Positions 63,041 through 64,000 of a DNA stretch of 64,000 bases are shown in pieces. The notes under the pieces are model-generated. The model ran no database searches and was not told the DNA's origin. It was given only the letters and a program-made list of their open reading frames with translations. The first letter of the stretch is position 1, and each line of letters starts with the position of its first letter. Origin of the DNA: Streptomyces albicerus (lineage in GTDB: Bacteria; Actinomycetota; Actinomycetes; Streptomycetales; Streptomycetaceae); assembly GCF_008905045.1 (NCBI RefSeq), contig NZ_VWMY01000044.1:1-64000 (forward strand), in the 5' to 3' direction. The position numbers and the translations under genes were made by a program.

Positions 63041-63511
63041 GAACGGGTCCCTCCTGGCCGCGGGCTTCGGCCCGGGCCGGATCGGGTGGATGAGAGGGCA
63101 CGACGGGGCGCGGCGATGGCGGAGCGGTGCTCTACGCCATCGGAGCCGGTTTTCTCACAGGGAACCCATGCGGAGGACGGTACGACACGGAGGAGGGATT
63201 TGGCAAGACGATACGTCTCGTCGTGGTCGCGGGTCTTGTCGCGAACGGGCCCCGCGCGGTGAGGTGGGCGTGGTGGCTCAACCTTTGCTGCGAGGGGTCA
63301 GTTGTCCTGTGACAGCCGATGTTGAGCACGTGCCATCGCACGTTGCACGGCGCAGCTCGGCCTCCCCTGACCGCCGTCGGCCGGAGCCTGTGCCGCTGTG
63401 CCGCGGTGCCGGCGCCACCGGCACCGGCACCGGCACCGCACGGACTCCACCGGACGCTCGACTGGCGACTCCGCACCGCCGCCGAGGGGATCGGAGGCGG
63501 CCGCGCTCCTT
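63041..63511. other. 471-bp intergenic region upstream of the ABC-F gene
   Basis: It holds AGACG-ATA-CGTCT (63206-63218), a small palindrome, and four CACCGG units (63415-63438). A minus-strand ATG-Gly-Ser-Leu-stop at about 63170 could be a mini-leader but is unproven. No convincing gene is seen. Confidence 0.5.
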
Positions 63512-64000
63512 CTACCAGTGCTGCTCTGTGTAGTGCGCGCGGAGCAGGTCGGCACCCCAGTCGTGGCGGACGTGCCGCCAGACGGAGTGGGCGTGATTGC
63601 CGTCGTCCTGAGTGTTGTCGTACTCGATGAGGAAGTCCGGGGCCCGTACGCAGTAGTAGTGCCGGTCCCCGGGAACGAGGCCGCCGGCCCAGGCGAAGGA
63701 GAGCGCGTCCAGTCCTCGCGCCACGGCATCGGACCAGCATTCCTGCGCGTACGCCGCGGGCGCGCGGTCGAGGTAGCGGCGCACCAGGCGCTCCAGCAGC
63801 CGCTGCTGACCGGGCGTCATGTCCCCGTACGGCAGGCCGGCCGGCAGCAGGTCTGGATCGGCGAACGGGTCGGCGCGGGTCAAGATGTCCTCCGGCGGCG
63901 CGGCGGCGAAGACCGCCTTCGCCCGTCGGCCGGCGTCCAGGTCCGTGACCAGCTCCCGGGCCAGGTCCTCCTCCGTCCCCAGCAGCCGGCGGCCGGCCTG
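63512..64000 (-). CDS. DUF3500 family protein, C-terminal part (cut by window edge)
   Basis: The frame stays open to the window edge and reads back as GTEEDLARELVTDLDAGRRAKAVF ... LPYGDMTPGQQRLLERLVRRYL ... HYYCVRAPDFLIEYDNTQDDGNHAHSVWRHVRHDWGADLL. This is the C-terminal half of DUF3500 proteins, which have no established function; the conserved EYDNTQDDGNHAHSVWRD-type motif is characteristic. The N-terminus lies outside the window. Confidence 0.88.
   Translation of the reverse strand, partial: QAGRRLLGTEEDLARELVTDLDAGRRAKAVFAAAPPEDILTRADPFADPDLLPAGLPYGDMTPGQQRLLERLVRRYLDRAPAAYAQECWSDAVARGLDALSFAWAGGLVPGDRHYYCVRAPDFLIEYDNTQDDGNHAHSVWRHVRHDWGADLLRAHYTEQHW

Overview
The window is 64 kb of very high-GC DNA with GTG/TTG starts, strong GGAGG-type ribosome sites, TGA stops and Streptomyces-type gene content (FtsX-type drug exporter with two-component system, MMPL exporter, CYP, ABC-F, DUF3500, numerous TetR/MerR/ArsR regulators). 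It is best read as chromosomal DNA of a Streptomyces or close relative. I see no tRNA, rRNA, CRISPR array, prophage or complete insertion sequence. Gene density is normal, and most units are two- to six-gene operons with start/stop overlaps.

Layout. 1-127: 5' end of an rpoA-type gene without rpsK or other ribosomal-protein genes upstream. 0.6-4.9 kb: XRE-cupin regulator divergent from a methyltransferase, then a secreted peptidoglycan amidase with FG-GAP repeats. 5.4-6.1 kb: zinc-type ArsR regulator plus a His-rich metal-binding protein. 6.4-9.3 kb: a cluster of palindromes, a glutamine-rich low-complexity protein, and a subtilisin-fold protein lacking catalytic Asp and Ser. 9.4-14.1 kb: NarL-type response regulator/kinase divergent from an ABC ATPase and FtsX permease. 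14.2-15.2 kb: small membrane proteins. 15.2-24.8 kb: a zinc-homeostasis block (ArsR, [2Fe-2S] protein, WD40 protein, COG0523 GTPase, small protein and zur in one operon; a CtpC-like P-type ATPase with its PacL-like partner; znuACB; a broken solute-binding fragment). 24.8-33.4 kb: a carbohydrate/sulfur block with GH43-like enzyme, FGly sulfatase, ROK regulator, NitT/TauT-type importer and formylglycine-generating enzyme. 33.7-37.6 kb: orphan pstS, SDR, ECF sigma factor with SnoaL tail, TfoX-N protein and an internally shortened SRPBCC protein. 38-43.5 kb: CcdA, TlpA-like thioredoxin, Crp/Fnr regulator, membrane protein, CDP-alcohol phosphatidyltransferase, SulP transporter. 44-45.8 kb: MerR regulators and a small mer-like remnant. 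46-50 kb: Ser/Thr kinase, nucleoside hydrolase, membrane proteins, cytochrome P450. 51-54 kb: ArsR/coiled-coil/MMPL operon. 54-58.8 kb: acyl-CoA ligase/saccharopine-reductase-like/SDR operon with a divergent TetR. 59-64 kb: TetR/RidA pair, PASTA-like lipoprotein, ABC-F ATPase and a partial DUF3500 gene.

How parts fit. The strongest theme is zinc: two ArsR sensors with complete alpha5 zinc sites, a Zur, three Zur-box-like sequences, an importer (ZnuACB), an efflux-type P1B ATPase with a His-tailed partner, a COG0523 GTPase and a His-rich buffer. The second theme is sulfur: the cytosolic sulfatase requires the formylglycine enzyme encoded about 5 kb away, with a regulator and an importer between them. 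The most unusual item is the pairing of a Q-rich protein with an apparently inactive intracellular subtilase behind a cluster of inverted repeats; I know of no described function for it.
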